NCBI RefSeq assembly: GCF_001641335.1 | Contig: NZ_LVEM01000005.1 | Location: 372,001-436,000, forward strand | Reading direction: 5' to 3' | DNA length: 64,000 nt | Source: Bradyrhizobium stylosanthis | Lineage (GTDB): Bacteria > Pseudomonadota > Alphaproteobacteria > Rhizobiales > Xanthobacteraceae | In this document: positions 43,144 to 51,860 of the stretch, piece by piece | Position numbering within the stretch: the stretch's first letter is position 1 | Layout: the number at the start of each line of letters is the position of its first letter | Notes under the pieces: generated by a model | Told to the model about the DNA's origin: nothing | The model's database searches: none | What the model saw: only the letters and a program-made list of their open reading frames with translations | Translations under genes and position numbers: made by a program

Positions 43144-45231
43144 ATGAGCGCGATCGAACGCCTGATCCGGCCGCGCAGCATCGCCGTCATCGGCGCATCC
43201 GCCGACCCCGGCAAGACGTCGGGGCGGCCGATCTCCTATCTGCAGAAGCACGGCTTCGCGGGCAAGATCTATCCCGTCAATCCCAAGGTCGCCGAGATCG
43301 GCGGTCTGAAATGCTACGCCGACATCGCTTCGCTGCCTGACGTGCCCGATGTCGGCCTTGTGCTGCTCGGCGCCGAGCGCGCCCACGTCGCGGTGCGCGA
43401 ATTGGCCGAGCGCGGGACTGCGGCGGCGATCGTTCTCGCCAGCGGCTTCACAGAGATCGGGGCGGAAGGCGCCGCGCGCCAGCAGCAGCTCATGCAGGCC
43501 GCCGGATCCATGCGCCTGCTCGGGCCGAACACGATCGGCCTCGTTAATCTCACCGACAATATCGTGCTGTCGGCGTCCGGCGCGCTGGCGATGGATCGCT
43601 TCCCGGCCGGCCCGATCGGGCTGGTCTCGCAGAGCGGCGGCATTCTCGGCGCCGTGCTGTCGCGCGCTGCGGCGCGCGGGGTCGGGCTGTCCAAGCTGGT
43701 GTCGACCAGCAATGAAGCGGATCTCGAGCTCGCCGACGTGATCGACTATCTCGCCGACGACAGCGCGACAGAAGTCATTGCGCTCTATATCGAGGTGATC
43801 CGCAATCCCCTTCGCTTCCGTGAGGCGGTGCACAAGGCGCGCCGCGCCGGCAAGCCCATTGTCGCCTTCAAGATCGGGCGATCGGAGGCGGGTGCAAAGG
43901 CGGCCGTCTCGCACACGGGCGCGCTTGCGGGCTCCGACCGCATGTATGACGCCCTGTTCAGCCAGCTTGGCGTGATCCGCGCGAAGACGTTCGAGGACCT
44001 GCTCGACATCCCCGCAGCCCTTGCGGCGGGACGAAAGCTCTCCGGCAGGCGCGTGGCGATCCTCACCTCGACCGGCGGTGCCGGCACCATCGTGTCCGAC
44101 AGTCTCGGCGTTGCTGGCTTTGCGACGCCCGCGCCCGATGCCGAGACGGCCGCGCAACTGCGCGCACTGCAGTCGGGATCGCAGGCCATGCTCGATCGCA
44201 ATCCGATCGACGTGACCCTGGCCGGCCTGCAGCCGGATCTGCTGCGCGCCGCGATCCGCATCCTGCTTGCCAGTCCCTCCTACGACGCGCTGGTCGTCAT
44301 TGCCGGCTCGTCGGCCGTGGGATCGCCCGCGTTGATGGCCGATGCCATCCACGACTGCCTGCCGCTCAGCGACAAGCCCGTCATGGCCTATGTGAGTCCC
44401 TACGCGCCCGACGTGGTCTCCGTCCTCACCCGGCGAGGCGTCCCGGCCTATACGTCCGCCGAAAGCTGCGCTGCCGCGCTTGACGGACTCCTGCGGGCGG
44501 GAATGCCGGAACAGGTCCAGTCATCGGCCGCGATCGGGACGACGGTCGACATCGGCGACCTCCCGTCGGGATCGCTGGATGAGGCGCAGGCCAAAACGCT
44601 GTTCGCCCGCTTCGGCATTCCCATCGCCGCAGAGAAGGCGGTCGCAACGGCTGAAGAAGCGGAGCAGGCGGCGCGCGACTTCGGCGGCCGGGTCGTGCTC
44701 AAGATTCTCTCGCGCGAGATCGCGCACAAGAGCGACGTCGGCGGCGTCGCGGTGGGCCTGACGGCCGAGACGATCGGTGCGCGGGTGACGGCGATGACGG
44801 AAGAGGTCGCGCGCAGGACCGGGAAGCGGCCCGACCAATTCCTGGTTCAGGAGATGGTGTCAGGCGGCGTCGAGATCATTCTCGGGATGCATCGCGATCC
44901 CCTGGGCACCGCGATCCTTCTCGGCATGGGCGGTGTCACCGCCGAGCTGTTCAAGGACACGACGATGCGTCTGCTGCCGCCGGAGGGCGGCCTCAGCCTC
45001 GCCGACGCTCGCGCGATGGCACGCGATCTCGTCACATGGCCCTTGCTCGACGGCTTTCGCGGCCGGCCGAAATGCGATGTCGGGGCGCTTGCCGCCGCGA
45101 TCGTCGATTTCTCGCGCATGGTTGCGCAACTCGGTGACCGCCTCGCCGAAGCCGAAATCAATCCGGTGTTCGTGCTGCCGGCGGGCGAGGGCGTGAAGGC
45201 CGCCGACGGATTGGTCGTTCTCAATGTCTGA
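43144..45231 (+). CDS. acyl-CoA synthetase (NDP-forming), acetate-CoA ligase family
   Basis: This is a 695-residue fused ADP/NDP-forming acyl-CoA synthetase. The N-terminal CoA-binding Rossmann domain starts RLIRPRSIAVIGASADPGKT. The middle has the phospho-His region SHTGALAGSDRMYDALFSQL, and the C-terminal ATP-grasp part has VLKILSREIAHKSDVGGVAV and EMVSGGVEIILGMHRDP. It makes or consumes acyl-CoA, feeding the hydratase encoded just upstream. The stop overlaps the region where the downstream binding-protein gene could start. The acid used is unknown. Confidence 0.94.
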   Translation: MSAIERLIRPRSIAVIGASADPGKTSGRPISYLQKHGFAGKIYPVNPKVAEIGGLKCYADIASLPDVPDVGLVLLGAERAHVAVRELAERGTAAAIVLASGFTEIGAEGAARQQQLMQAAGSMRLLGPNTIGLVNLTDNIVLSASGALAMDRFPAGPIGLVSQSGGILGAVLSRAAARGVGLSKLVSTSNEADLELADVIDYLADDSATEVIALYIEVIRNPLRFREAVHKARRAGKPIVAFKIGRSEAGAKAAVSHTGALAGSDRMYDALFSQLGVIRAKTFEDLLDIPAALAAGRKLSGRRVAILTSTGGAGTIVSDSLGVAGFATPAPDAETAAQLRALQSGSQAMLDRNPIDVTLAGLQPDLLRAAIRILLASPSYDALVVIAGSSAVGSPALMADAIHDCLPLSDKPVMAYVSPYAPDVVSVLTRRGVPAYTSAESCAAALDGLLRAGMPEQVQSSAAIGTTVDIGDLPSGSLDEAQAKTLFARFGIPIAAEKAVATAEEAEQAARDFGGRVVLKILSREIAHKSDVGGVAVGLTAETIGARVTAMTEEVARRTGKRPDQFLVQEMVSGGVEIILGMHRDPLGTAILLGMGGVTAELFKDTTMRLLPPEGGLSLADARAMARDLVTWPLLDGFRGRPKCDVGALAAAIVDFSRMVAQLGDRLAEAEINPVFVLPAGEGVKAADGLVVLNV

Positions 45232-45253
45232 ACAGAATCGCATGGAGCTCCAG

Positions 45254-46276
45254 ATGGCCATTGGCATCATCAATCACCACAGCGCGCGCATGAAGGTTCT
45301 TGCCGTGCGGCGTCGGCTGAGCCTCGCCATCTTCGCCTGTGCGGTGGTTGCGGGCCTTGGACTTGCGCCGGCGCGGGCCGAGTATCCCGAGAAGATCATC
45401 AAGATCGTGGTGCCCTTCGCCGCCGGCGGCGGGACCGACATCATCGCACGGACGACGGCGCAGGAAATCCAGACCGACCTCGGCAAATCCGTCATCATCG
45501 AGAACAAGCCGGGCGCAGGCACCATCATCGGCACCCAGACGGTGGCGACGAGCGATCCCGACGGCTATTCGCTGCTGATGGCGACCTTCGCGCATGCGGT
45601 CAATCCGAGCCTGTACAACAAGCTGCCGTTCGATCCGCACAAGGATCTTGCGGCAGTCTCACTGATCGCACGCTCCTTCAATATCGTCGTCGTCAACCCG
45701 GCATCGAAGATCAACTCGATCGCCGATCTGATCGCCGAGGCCAGGGCCAATCCGGGCAAGCTCAATTTCGGCACGTTCGGCACCGGCACCTCGGCGCATC
45801 TCGCCGGCGAGTTGTTCAATGCCATGGCGAAGGTCAAGATGACGGCGGTGCCCTACAAGGGCGCGGCGCCTGCCATCAGCGACCTCCTCGGCGGGCAGAT
45901 CGACGTGATGTTCACCACCGTCGCCAGCGCGGCCTCGCTGGTGGCGGCCGGGCAGCTCCGGGCGCTGGCCGTCACGTCCACCGAGCGTTCGGCCGCGTTC
46001 CCGCAATTGCCGACTGTCGCCGAAGCCGGTGTGCCCGGCTACGCCGCCGAGTCCTGGTATGGCCTGTACGCTCCGGCAAAGACGCCCGCGCCGGTGATCG
46101 CGCGCCTCAACCAGGCGGTCGCGAAGGCCGTCAAGTCCGGCGGTTTCAAGCAGCTCGAGGCCAACGAAGGCCTCATCATGGTCGGCAGCGCGCCCGAAGA
46201 GCTCGACCGCTATGTCGCCCAGGAGGAGGAGCGCTGGCGCAAGCTGGTGAAGGACGCCAACATCGAGGTGCAATAG
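45254..46276 (+). CDS. TctC/Bug-family tripartite tricarboxylate transporter substrate-binding protein
   Basis: This is a periplasmic binding protein of about 340 residues. The ATG at 45254 has GGAG six bases ahead; 45224 and 45290 are alternatives. The signal peptide is LSLAIFACAVVAGLGLAPAR, and the mature part begins EYPEKIIKIVVPFAAGGGTD, the Bug hallmark, followed later by PYKGAAPAISDLLGGQIDVM. No TctA/TctB genes follow, as is usual for Bug proteins in these bacteria. It probably captures the carboxylate handled by the synthetase and hydratase. Confidence 0.93.
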   Translation: MAIGIINHHSARMKVLAVRRRLSLAIFACAVVAGLGLAPARAEYPEKIIKIVVPFAAGGGTDIIARTTAQEIQTDLGKSVIIENKPGAGTIIGTQTVATSDPDGYSLLMATFAHAVNPSLYNKLPFDPHKDLAAVSLIARSFNIVVVNPASKINSIADLIAEARANPGKLNFGTFGTGTSAHLAGELFNAMAKVKMTAVPYKGAAPAISDLLGGQIDVMFTTVASAASLVAAGQLRALAVTSTERSAAFPQLPTVAEAGVPGYAAESWYGLYAPAKTPAPVIARLNQAVAKAVKSGGFKQLEANEGLIMVGSAPEELDRYVAQEEERWRKLVKDANIEVQ

Positions 46277-46339
46277 CGCGCACCGGCGCGTCTTACCGCG
46301 CAGGATTCGGCTCGGAGTCCGATATCGGAAGGGGAAACG

Positions 46340-46500
46340 ACGACAACCTCTCCCGCCTCCAAGGCGGCCTGGCCGACATGCACGCGATTGACGTCGACCT
46401 CGTCGATCCTGCCGACCACGAGCCGCGTCGAAAGATCGGCGACTGAAAACAGAGGCCTGTCCGCGACTGAACCCGGCTTCCAGGTTCGGTCGAGAGCGTG
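46340..46500 (-). pseudogene. remnant of an HlyD/MacA-like membrane fusion protein gene
   Basis: On the minus strand this stretch reads WKPGSVADRPLFSVADLSTR and on to GRIDEVDVNRVHVGQAALEA, a barrel-sandwich and beta-barrel pattern typical of periplasmic adaptor proteins of efflux pumps. There is no start or partner pump gene, and both ends are lost. It fills the gap between the Bug gene and the LuxR gene. The assignment rests on a short pattern. Confidence 0.5.
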
Positions 46501-46509
46501 CCTGCCGTG

Positions 46510-47223
46510 TCAGGCTTGAATGATCTCGAGGCTGACGGCCCTGGCGATCAGTTGCGTGAGGGTCGCACATTCCAGCTTCGTGCGGGCGCCCTGCAGATAG
46601 AGGCGGACGGCGGTCGGTGACAGATGCAGGTCGGCGGCAATCTGTTTCGGGCTGAAGCCGCGCGCGGCGAGCTGAAGCGTCTCGCGCTCGCGCGCCGAGA
46701 GCAGTCGTTCGAGCCCCTGGGGTCGCAAGCCCGCTAGCCGCACGGCCTGATCGTGAATGAAATGGGCGATGATCAGAAAATCCCGCATATAGGTCATCCG
46801 CCGGCTGGCCCATATGTCCGTGGCAACGTTCGAGGCGATCGACAGGCGCGCATGCTCGCCGCCCGGTCCCCGGATCGGGATCGTCATGCCGCGAGAGCCG
46901 GCCATGCGAAAGGACGCTCGTGCATCCTGCATCTCCGGGGCGGCATCGTCCCAGTCGAGCGGCAAGAAATCGCTCCGGCCGTTTGGAAAGAGGGGGGCTG
47001 CCTGAAGGCCATCGTGTTTGAGGTATTGTTCCGCCAAGTCATCTTCGGATGAGAACAACAGGATCGGGTTGCGCGCATTCGTCGTCTCGGGTCTGCGTGC
47101 GGCGTTGTACGCTACGAGCGTGAGGCCATAATCTCTCGAAATTCGAGCCAGCACGGCTTTCAGTTCATCGAGAGTCGTTGAGCCTGCAATGTTTGCGAGG
47201 GTTTCTTCGATCGGCGGAAACAT
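46510..47223 (-). CDS. LuxR-family regulator with autoinducer-binding domain (solo)
   Basis: This is a 237-residue regulator with an N-terminal autoinducer-binding-like domain (YLKHDGLQAAPLFPNGRSDF, LDWDD, GSRGMTIPIRGPGG) and a C-terminal LuxR helix-turn-helix (LLSARERETLQLAARGFSPK, IAADLHLSPTAVRLYLQG). The Asp and later Trp of the ligand pocket are present, while the family DP pair reads DG. No luxI synthase is nearby, so it is a solo. The ATG at 47223 is chosen; the frame runs further upstream to 47328 without domain support. Confidence 0.9.
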   Translation of the reverse strand: MFPPIEETLANIAGSTTLDELKAVLARISRDYGLTLVAYNAARRPETTNARNPILLFSSEDDLAEQYLKHDGLQAAPLFPNGRSDFLPLDWDDAAPEMQDARASFRMAGSRGMTIPIRGPGGEHARLSIASNVATDIWASRRMTYMRDFLIIAHFIHDQAVRLAGLRPQGLERLLSARERETLQLAARGFSPKQIAADLHLSPTAVRLYLQGARTKLECATLTQLIARAVSLEIIQA

Positions 47224-47838
47224 TTGCGTTGCCCCCAGTCTTATCCAGTCATGCGTTCTCCGGGTTCGTTGAGTGTTCCCGGTTAGGTTGTCGTAGTGGC
47301 GGGAGCTGGTGTAGAGCCGTTGCTTCAATCCATTCCACCAATGTCCCCATGCATGATGGTTCGCGGCTGATCTTCGCGGCGCGTCATTTGGACGCGCCCC
47401 GATCCGGAAGCATCGATCGATCTAAGGTGGGTAAGCCACACGCACGCAGAAAGTGCTGCCTTCGGCGCGATCCGGGCCATCGCTCAGGCGTCAGTGGCAC
47501 GTCAGGCGGATTCCGGAGCGCAGCCCTGCCATTCAACAGTCGGTTCACTATCGGGGGCAGACTTGCAATTTCGCAGATTGCGCGGCCTTGATCGGAACCG
47601 TTAGCCTGCGAGCACTGATTCGGCTTCACGCCCTGAGGTTGATCAGCCGCGAGTGCGATGAGTGCGACCGGGAGTCCTGTCTACGGCGACATGGTGTCCT
47701 TATCGATGCGTCCGCTTCGGTCGGTCGAAACTGATGAAGGTGCGACGGCTATCGTGACGACTGGCATGAGGCCAGCCCCCTGCTTGTGACCCGGCAATGA
47801 TTGGCGGACGTCCAGGTAACACAGACCAGGAGGCCTAA
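47224..47838. other. gene-free stretch of 615 bases
   Basis: This region lies between the LuxR gene and a hypothetical gene. Several open frames exist but none has coding character or a family match I recognise. GGAGG at 47830 is the ribosome-binding site of the next gene. I found no lux-box-like palindrome by eye. Confidence 0.4.
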
Positions 47839-48531
47839 ATGGTTGCCATCAATTCCGTCGGCGCGACAGCGCTCACCGTCCTGAAAGCCGCCAGCGCTCA
47901 GACGGCTGCCGAGCCCGAAGCAAGTCCCGTCAGCGTCATCCCTCATGTCAACGCTCTGTCGTCTCGCCTGTCGCCCCGCGTGTCTGACGCGCTGCTGAAG
48001 ATCGCCGCGCTCATCAACGGAAAGGACATGCTCGTCAACGCAAAGACGGTCGCGGCAAAGGGAGGGATCTCTGCTGGCGGGGTTATCGATCGCGAAGGCT
48101 TTGTCGCTTCGCGCATGATGAAGCTCTCCGAGCTTCCAAGGGATCAGGCCGAATATCTGAAGAGGTTCGGCGCGGATGCAGCGGTGCGCATTGAGGGCGT
48201 CGAATTGAGCGATGCAGATTTTGAGCAAACGATCCTCCAGTTCGGCATGGAGAGCTGGAAGGATCTACCGGGCTTCAACGACGCGCTTGCCAACGGAACG
48301 TTGAAGATCCAGCGGGCAAGCGACGTGCCCGAACTCTACGAGTCGTTTCAGTACGATCTCTATAGCGGCGGAAACTATTTCGGCGGCGTAGGCTGGGGCG
48401 GCATCAAAAACAAGAAGCTCTACCTTGAGATCCAGGCGCAAGGCATTCAGCAGGCCCTCGGGTCGGTTCGCGGTCAGGAGTTTTATGTGACCTGGCCGGA
48501 CGCGAGCCTGGCGAAACCTTCGTCGAACTGA
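47839..48531 (+). CDS. hypothetical protein
   Basis: This protein has 230 residues with a very good ribosome-binding site (AGGAGG seven bases before the ATG). There is no signal peptide or TM helix. The first 50 residues are Ala/Ser/Thr-rich and probably disordered (ASAQTAAEPEASPVSVIPHV), followed by a folded part with MMKLSELPRDQAEYLKRFGA and a Gly/Tyr-rich segment near the end (YDLYSGGNYFGGVGWGGIKN). I recognise no family. It is isolated between non-coding stretches. A secreted effector or structural role cannot be judged. Confidence 0.75.
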   Translation: MVAINSVGATALTVLKAASAQTAAEPEASPVSVIPHVNALSSRLSPRVSDALLKIAALINGKDMLVNAKTVAAKGGISAGGVIDREGFVASRMMKLSELPRDQAEYLKRFGADAAVRIEGVELSDADFEQTILQFGMESWKDLPGFNDALANGTLKIQRASDVPELYESFQYDLYSGGNYFGGVGWGGIKNKKLYLEIQAQGIQQALGSVRGQEFYVTWPDASLAKPSSN

Positions 48532-48662
48532 CCAGCCCTGCCGGCACCGCGATCACCATCGCGGTGTCGGATGGCCGCGCGGCGGCCGAGTCGATCCCTC
48601 CGGCGTCGCGCTGGCGACAAGTCCCTTCAGTCGGGACATTCTCCAGCCGATAGCGCGGCCAG

Positions 48663-48690
48663 CGTGCGGGCGCTGCCCCTTGCCCGCACG
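48663..48690. terminator. hairpin, possible terminator
   Basis: CGTGCGGGC (48663-48671) and GCCCGCACG (48682-48690) form a 9-base stem with a 10-base loop. No T run follows, so termination is only possible. Confidence 0.35.
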
Positions 48691-48821
48691 GCGCCGCATG
48701 CTCATTGATCTGAAACAACCAAGGCCTTCGGCGAAAGTGCTAGGGTTGAGTCGCGATTCACGACGCAGGGGCCCTTAAGGCCTTGAGACAATCTCAGCGC
48801 GTGATGGAATCCGAGGGCTCA

Positions 48822-49487
48822 ATGGGACGACTGCTGAATATCGTTACGCCGCTGCATGCTGCGACCAAGCGCGACTACATGGGTCGCATGAACGACGACA
48901 AGATCGGCTGCTCGCTGAAGGCGCGGGAATACGAGGTCGATTATTGGGATGGCGACCGCCGCTTCGGCTATGGCGGCTATCGCTTCATCGAGGGGCGCTG
49001 GGCCCCGGTCGCCAGGGCGCTGATCGAGACCTACGGCCTCAAGGACGGCTCCAGCGTGCTCGACGTCGGCTGCGGCAAGGGTTTCCTGCTGTACGAGATG
49101 CAGAAGATCCTGCCGGGCCTGAAGGTCGTGGGCTTCGACATCTCCAAGCACGGTCTTGCCAATGCGCACGAGCAGGTGAAGCCCTATCTGTTCAACTATC
49201 GCGCCCAGGACGTCTATCCCTATGGCGATGCCAGCTTCGACCTCGTCATCTCGCTCGGCACGCTGCACAATCTCAGGCTCTACGAGCTCGATGCGGCGCT
49301 GAAGGAGATCGAGCGGGTCGGCAAGAACAAATACGTCATGGTCGAGGGCTACCGGAACGTCGCCGAGCTGCACAATCTCGAATGCTGGGCGCTGACGGCG
49401 GAGTCGATCCTGCACACCTCGGAATGGATCTGGCTGTACGGCAAGCTGGGCTACACCGGCGATTACGAATTCATCTATTTCGAGTGA
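48822..49487 (+). CDS. class I SAM-dependent methyltransferase
   Basis: This is a 221-residue methyltransferase with the SAM-binding motif I SSVLDVGCGKGFLLYEM (about residue 80) and motif post-I LKVVGFDISKHGLANA. The ATG at 48822 has GAGGG five bases ahead. Its stop is 13 bases before a zinc dehydrogenase gene, so the two are co-transcribed. This pairing often appears in sugar or small-molecule tailoring clusters, but no other cluster genes are here. The substrate is unknown. Confidence 0.92.
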   Translation: MGRLLNIVTPLHAATKRDYMGRMNDDKIGCSLKAREYEVDYWDGDRRFGYGGYRFIEGRWAPVARALIETYGLKDGSSVLDVGCGKGFLLYEMQKILPGLKVVGFDISKHGLANAHEQVKPYLFNYRAQDVYPYGDASFDLVISLGTLHNLRLYELDAALKEIERVGKNKYVMVEGYRNVAELHNLECWALTAESILHTSEWIWLYGKLGYTGDYEFIYFE

Positions 49488-49500
49488 CCGGACGCTCCCC

Positions 49501-50544
49501 ATGGATATCAAGACTGCGAAGGCCGCGATTCTCGTCGAATCGGGCAAGCCTCTGATCGTCGACGAGATCAATCTGCCTGATACCCTCGAGCACGGCCAGG
49601 TGCTGGTCCACGTGCATACCTCGGGGATCTGCGGCGCACAGATCAACGAGATCGACGCCGTCAAGGGCGTCGACAAGTTCCTGCCGCACTTGTTGGGACA
49701 CGAGGCGCTGGCGACCGTCGTCGATACCGGGCCCGGCGTCGTCTCCTGCAAGCCGGGCGACACCGTCGTCATGCACTGGCGGCCGGGCAAGGGCATCCAG
49801 TCCAATACGCCGGTCTATTCCTGGCGCGGCAGGCGTCTCAACGCGGGCTGGGTCACCACGTTCAACGAATATGCCGTGGTGTCGGAGAACCGCGTCACGC
49901 CGGTGCCGGCCTCGATCGATCGCACCAGCGCGCCGCTGCTCGGTTGCGCGGTGACGACCGCGCTCGGCGTCGTCAACAACGATGCGAAAATCGCCATCGG
50001 CGAAGCCGTCGTCGTGTTCGGCGTCGGCGGCGTCGGGTTGAACATCGTGCAATTCGCCGCGATGGTCGGCGCCCATCCGGTCGTCGCGATCGACCGCCTC
50101 GACAACAAGCTGGAGATGGCGCGGCAGTTCGGCGCCACCCACACCATCAACTCCGACGCGGTGGAGGATGTCGTCGCCGCGGTTCGCGCCATCACGGGGG
50201 CCGACGGACCCGACAAGGTGGTCGAGACCACTGGCGTCAGGAAGCTGATCGAGCTCGCCTACGAGGTCACTGCGAAGAAAGGCCGCTGCATCCTCGTCGG
50301 CGTTCCCCGCGAGAAGGTCGAGATCTACACGCTGCCCCTGCATTTCGAGAAGGTGCTGAAGGGCTCGGAAGGCGGGCAATGCCAGCCGGCGCGCGACATC
50401 CCGCGCCTCGTTCGTCTCGACGAGGCCGGCAAGGTCAGCTACCGCGGCATCGTCACGCACGAGTTCGCGCTCGACGACATCAACGACGCGCTGGATCTGA
50501 TGCGCAGCGGCGAGTCGGGGCGGATCGTTCTGAACGTCAGCTGA
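49501..50544 (+). CDS. zinc-binding alcohol dehydrogenase family protein
   Basis: This is a medium-chain dehydrogenase of 347 residues. Catalytic zinc residues are visible: SGICGAQINEID (Cys), LLGHEALATVVD (His, Glu) and LLGCAVTTALG (Cys). The NAD(P)-binding Rossmann motif is VVVFGVGGVGLNIVQFAAM. The structural-zinc four-Cys lobe is absent (the region reads HWRPGKGIQSNTPVYSWRGR). Together with the upstream methyltransferase it forms a two-gene unit. The alcohol or sugar acted on is not known. Confidence 0.93.
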   Translation: MDIKTAKAAILVESGKPLIVDEINLPDTLEHGQVLVHVHTSGICGAQINEIDAVKGVDKFLPHLLGHEALATVVDTGPGVVSCKPGDTVVMHWRPGKGIQSNTPVYSWRGRRLNAGWVTTFNEYAVVSENRVTPVPASIDRTSAPLLGCAVTTALGVVNNDAKIAIGEAVVVFGVGGVGLNIVQFAAMVGAHPVVAIDRLDNKLEMARQFGATHTINSDAVEDVVAAVRAITGADGPDKVVETTGVRKLIELAYEVTAKKGRCILVGVPREKVEIYTLPLHFEKVLKGSEGGQCQPARDIPRLVRLDEAGKVSYRGIVTHEFALDDINDALDLMRSGESGRIVLNVS

Positions 50545-50565
50545 GCGCGAAATGCGCGGCGGCGT

Positions 50566-50892
50566 TCAGCGCAATCCCTGCTCGTCGATCAGGACCCGGT
50601 GGATCTCGATGCGCTCCGGCAGCTCGATCAGGAATTCAGCATCGCGCGCGAGATGATGAACCTTGCTCGGCTCCCCCCTGGTGAATGCCGACATCGCGTC
50701 GATATCCGCCCAGTAGGAGATGGTGGTGAACCACGTCTCCGCATCGCGGTCCTCGCGTAATTGCTGCACGCCAAGGGCCGTCTTCATCAGCGGCGGAATG
50801 CCCTCGGCTTGCAGATAGGCCTGGTAGGCGTCGGCGGCGTCGCGCCGGGTACGGCCGCGCCAGATGCGCGCGATGGTCGGCTTGGTCGGCAT
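50566..50892 (-). CDS. ABM-type small protein (antibiotic biosynthesis monooxygenase-like)
   Basis: This is a compact 108-residue protein, MPTKPTIARIWRGRTRRDAA, with a ferredoxin-like dimeric alpha-beta pattern (WFTTISYWADIDAMSAFTRG in the centre). The ABM/Dabb superfamily includes heme-degrading and quinone-forming monooxygenases, but catalytic residues cannot be assigned. The ATG at 50892 is preferred over the longer frame to 50949. It is convergent with the zinc dehydrogenase gene. Confidence 0.85.
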   Translation of the reverse strand: MPTKPTIARIWRGRTRRDAADAYQAYLQAEGIPPLMKTALGVQQLREDRDAETWFTTISYWADIDAMSAFTRGEPSKVHHLARDAEFLIELPERIEIHRVLIDEQGLR

Positions 50893-51111
50893 ATGAACTC
50901 CCTTCGATGCGCAGGGGAACGCGAAGGCCGATCGGCGTAGCCGACGCAAAATGCCGTGGACCGGCGTCGGTTCCGGTCATGTCGGTGCCGTGTTTTGTCG
51001 CAGTCCTGAACCTGAACGCGCGAAAGACGGCAGCGGGATTCCAGCGTCATGCAGGAACTCCCACTTTTTCCCGACGTTGACCGACGGCCCGCAGAAGGAG
51101 CTGGTCGCACG

Positions 51112-51330
51112 ATGAAGAACTTTTCCAGTGCCGCATTTTCCCCCGAGGTGATCGGGCTCATGACCGCCGCACTGGAGGCTGCGGTCGCGACCCTGCCGGA
51201 GCCCGTGCATTCCGCGCATGTCAATGCACTCGCTGAATCCATCCTGCGCACGGCCGGCACGGGCGAGCGCGATCCCGCCACCCTGCAGCGGATCGCCTTG
51301 ATGGAATTGCAATTGGCGCCGCGCCACTGA
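51112..51330 (+). CDS. small hypothetical protein
   Basis: This is a 72-residue soluble protein, MKNFSSAAFSPEVIGLMTAA then LEAAVATLPEPVHSAHVNAL, predicted mostly alpha-helical. The ATG at 51112 is preceded by AAGGAGCTGG; an upstream ATG at 51049 is an alternative. It resembles short conserved hypothetical proteins of rhizobia but I cannot name a family. It lies 10 bases before a secreted protein gene and probably shares its transcript. Confidence 0.65.
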   Translation: MKNFSSAAFSPEVIGLMTAALEAAVATLPEPVHSAHVNALAESILRTAGTGERDPATLQRIALMELQLAPRH

Positions 51331-51340
51331 TGAGGACGAC

Positions 51341-51796
51341 ATGAAGACCATGACTGCCGTGATCGTTGCACTCTGCGCGGCATCGTCCGCTGCCCGGGCG
51401 GAGAGCTGGACCACCTACCGGATCGTGGAATCCGGGACGGCCGTCGACATTCCCACCTCGGTCTTCACCGAGCCGGCCGGAAAGCCGGACGGCTATGGCG
51501 AACGGTTTCGAAACTCGGACGGCAGCGCCGATCTCACCGTGCAGGCCGTTCCCGATCAAGGTCTCTCGCCGGCCGAATTTCTGGCCCGGAAGAATCCTCC
51601 ATCCGGCATCGTCTACAAGCGGATCACGCCAAAATTCTTCGTGGTCTCCAGCATCAAGCGCGGCGCGATCTGGTACGACCGCTGCAACTTCTCGCGGCGC
51701 TATGTGCACTGCGTGCTGATCAACTACCCCGCGGCGGAGAAGCGGCAATGGGACCGCATCGTGACGCGCATCAGCCACAGCCTGAGCGGCGGCTGA
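51341..51796 (+). CDS. secreted hypothetical protein
   Basis: This protein has 151 residues with a signal peptide (MKTMTAVIVALCAASSAARA). The mature part includes VESGTAVDIPTSVFTEPAGK and two cysteines (YDRCNFSRRYVHCVLINYP) that may form a disulfide. No named domain is recognised. It follows the 72-residue gene closely and ends before a hairpin that probably terminates transcription from both sides. Confidence 0.8.
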   Translation: MKTMTAVIVALCAASSAARAESWTTYRIVESGTAVDIPTSVFTEPAGKPDGYGERFRNSDGSADLTVQAVPDQGLSPAEFLARKNPPSGIVYKRITPKFFVVSSIKRGAIWYDRCNFSRRYVHCVLINYPAAEKRQWDRIVTRISHSLSGG

Positions 51797-51811
51797 ACTG
51801 GTGACACAAAA

Positions 51812-51834
51812 GCTGCCCGACCAGGTCGGGCAGC
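51812..51834. terminator. hairpin between convergent genes
   Basis: GCTGCCCGACC, one base, GGTCGGGCAGC: a perfect 11-base inverted repeat between the converging genes at 51341 and 51861. It probably works as a bidirectional terminator. Confidence 0.6.
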
Positions 51835-51860
51835 AGGTGGTGAGGAATATAGCGGTTCGT

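Noticed and set aside
47178..47734. Open frames in the gap after the LuxR gene
   Set aside because: No ribosome-binding site, no domain pattern and unusual composition.
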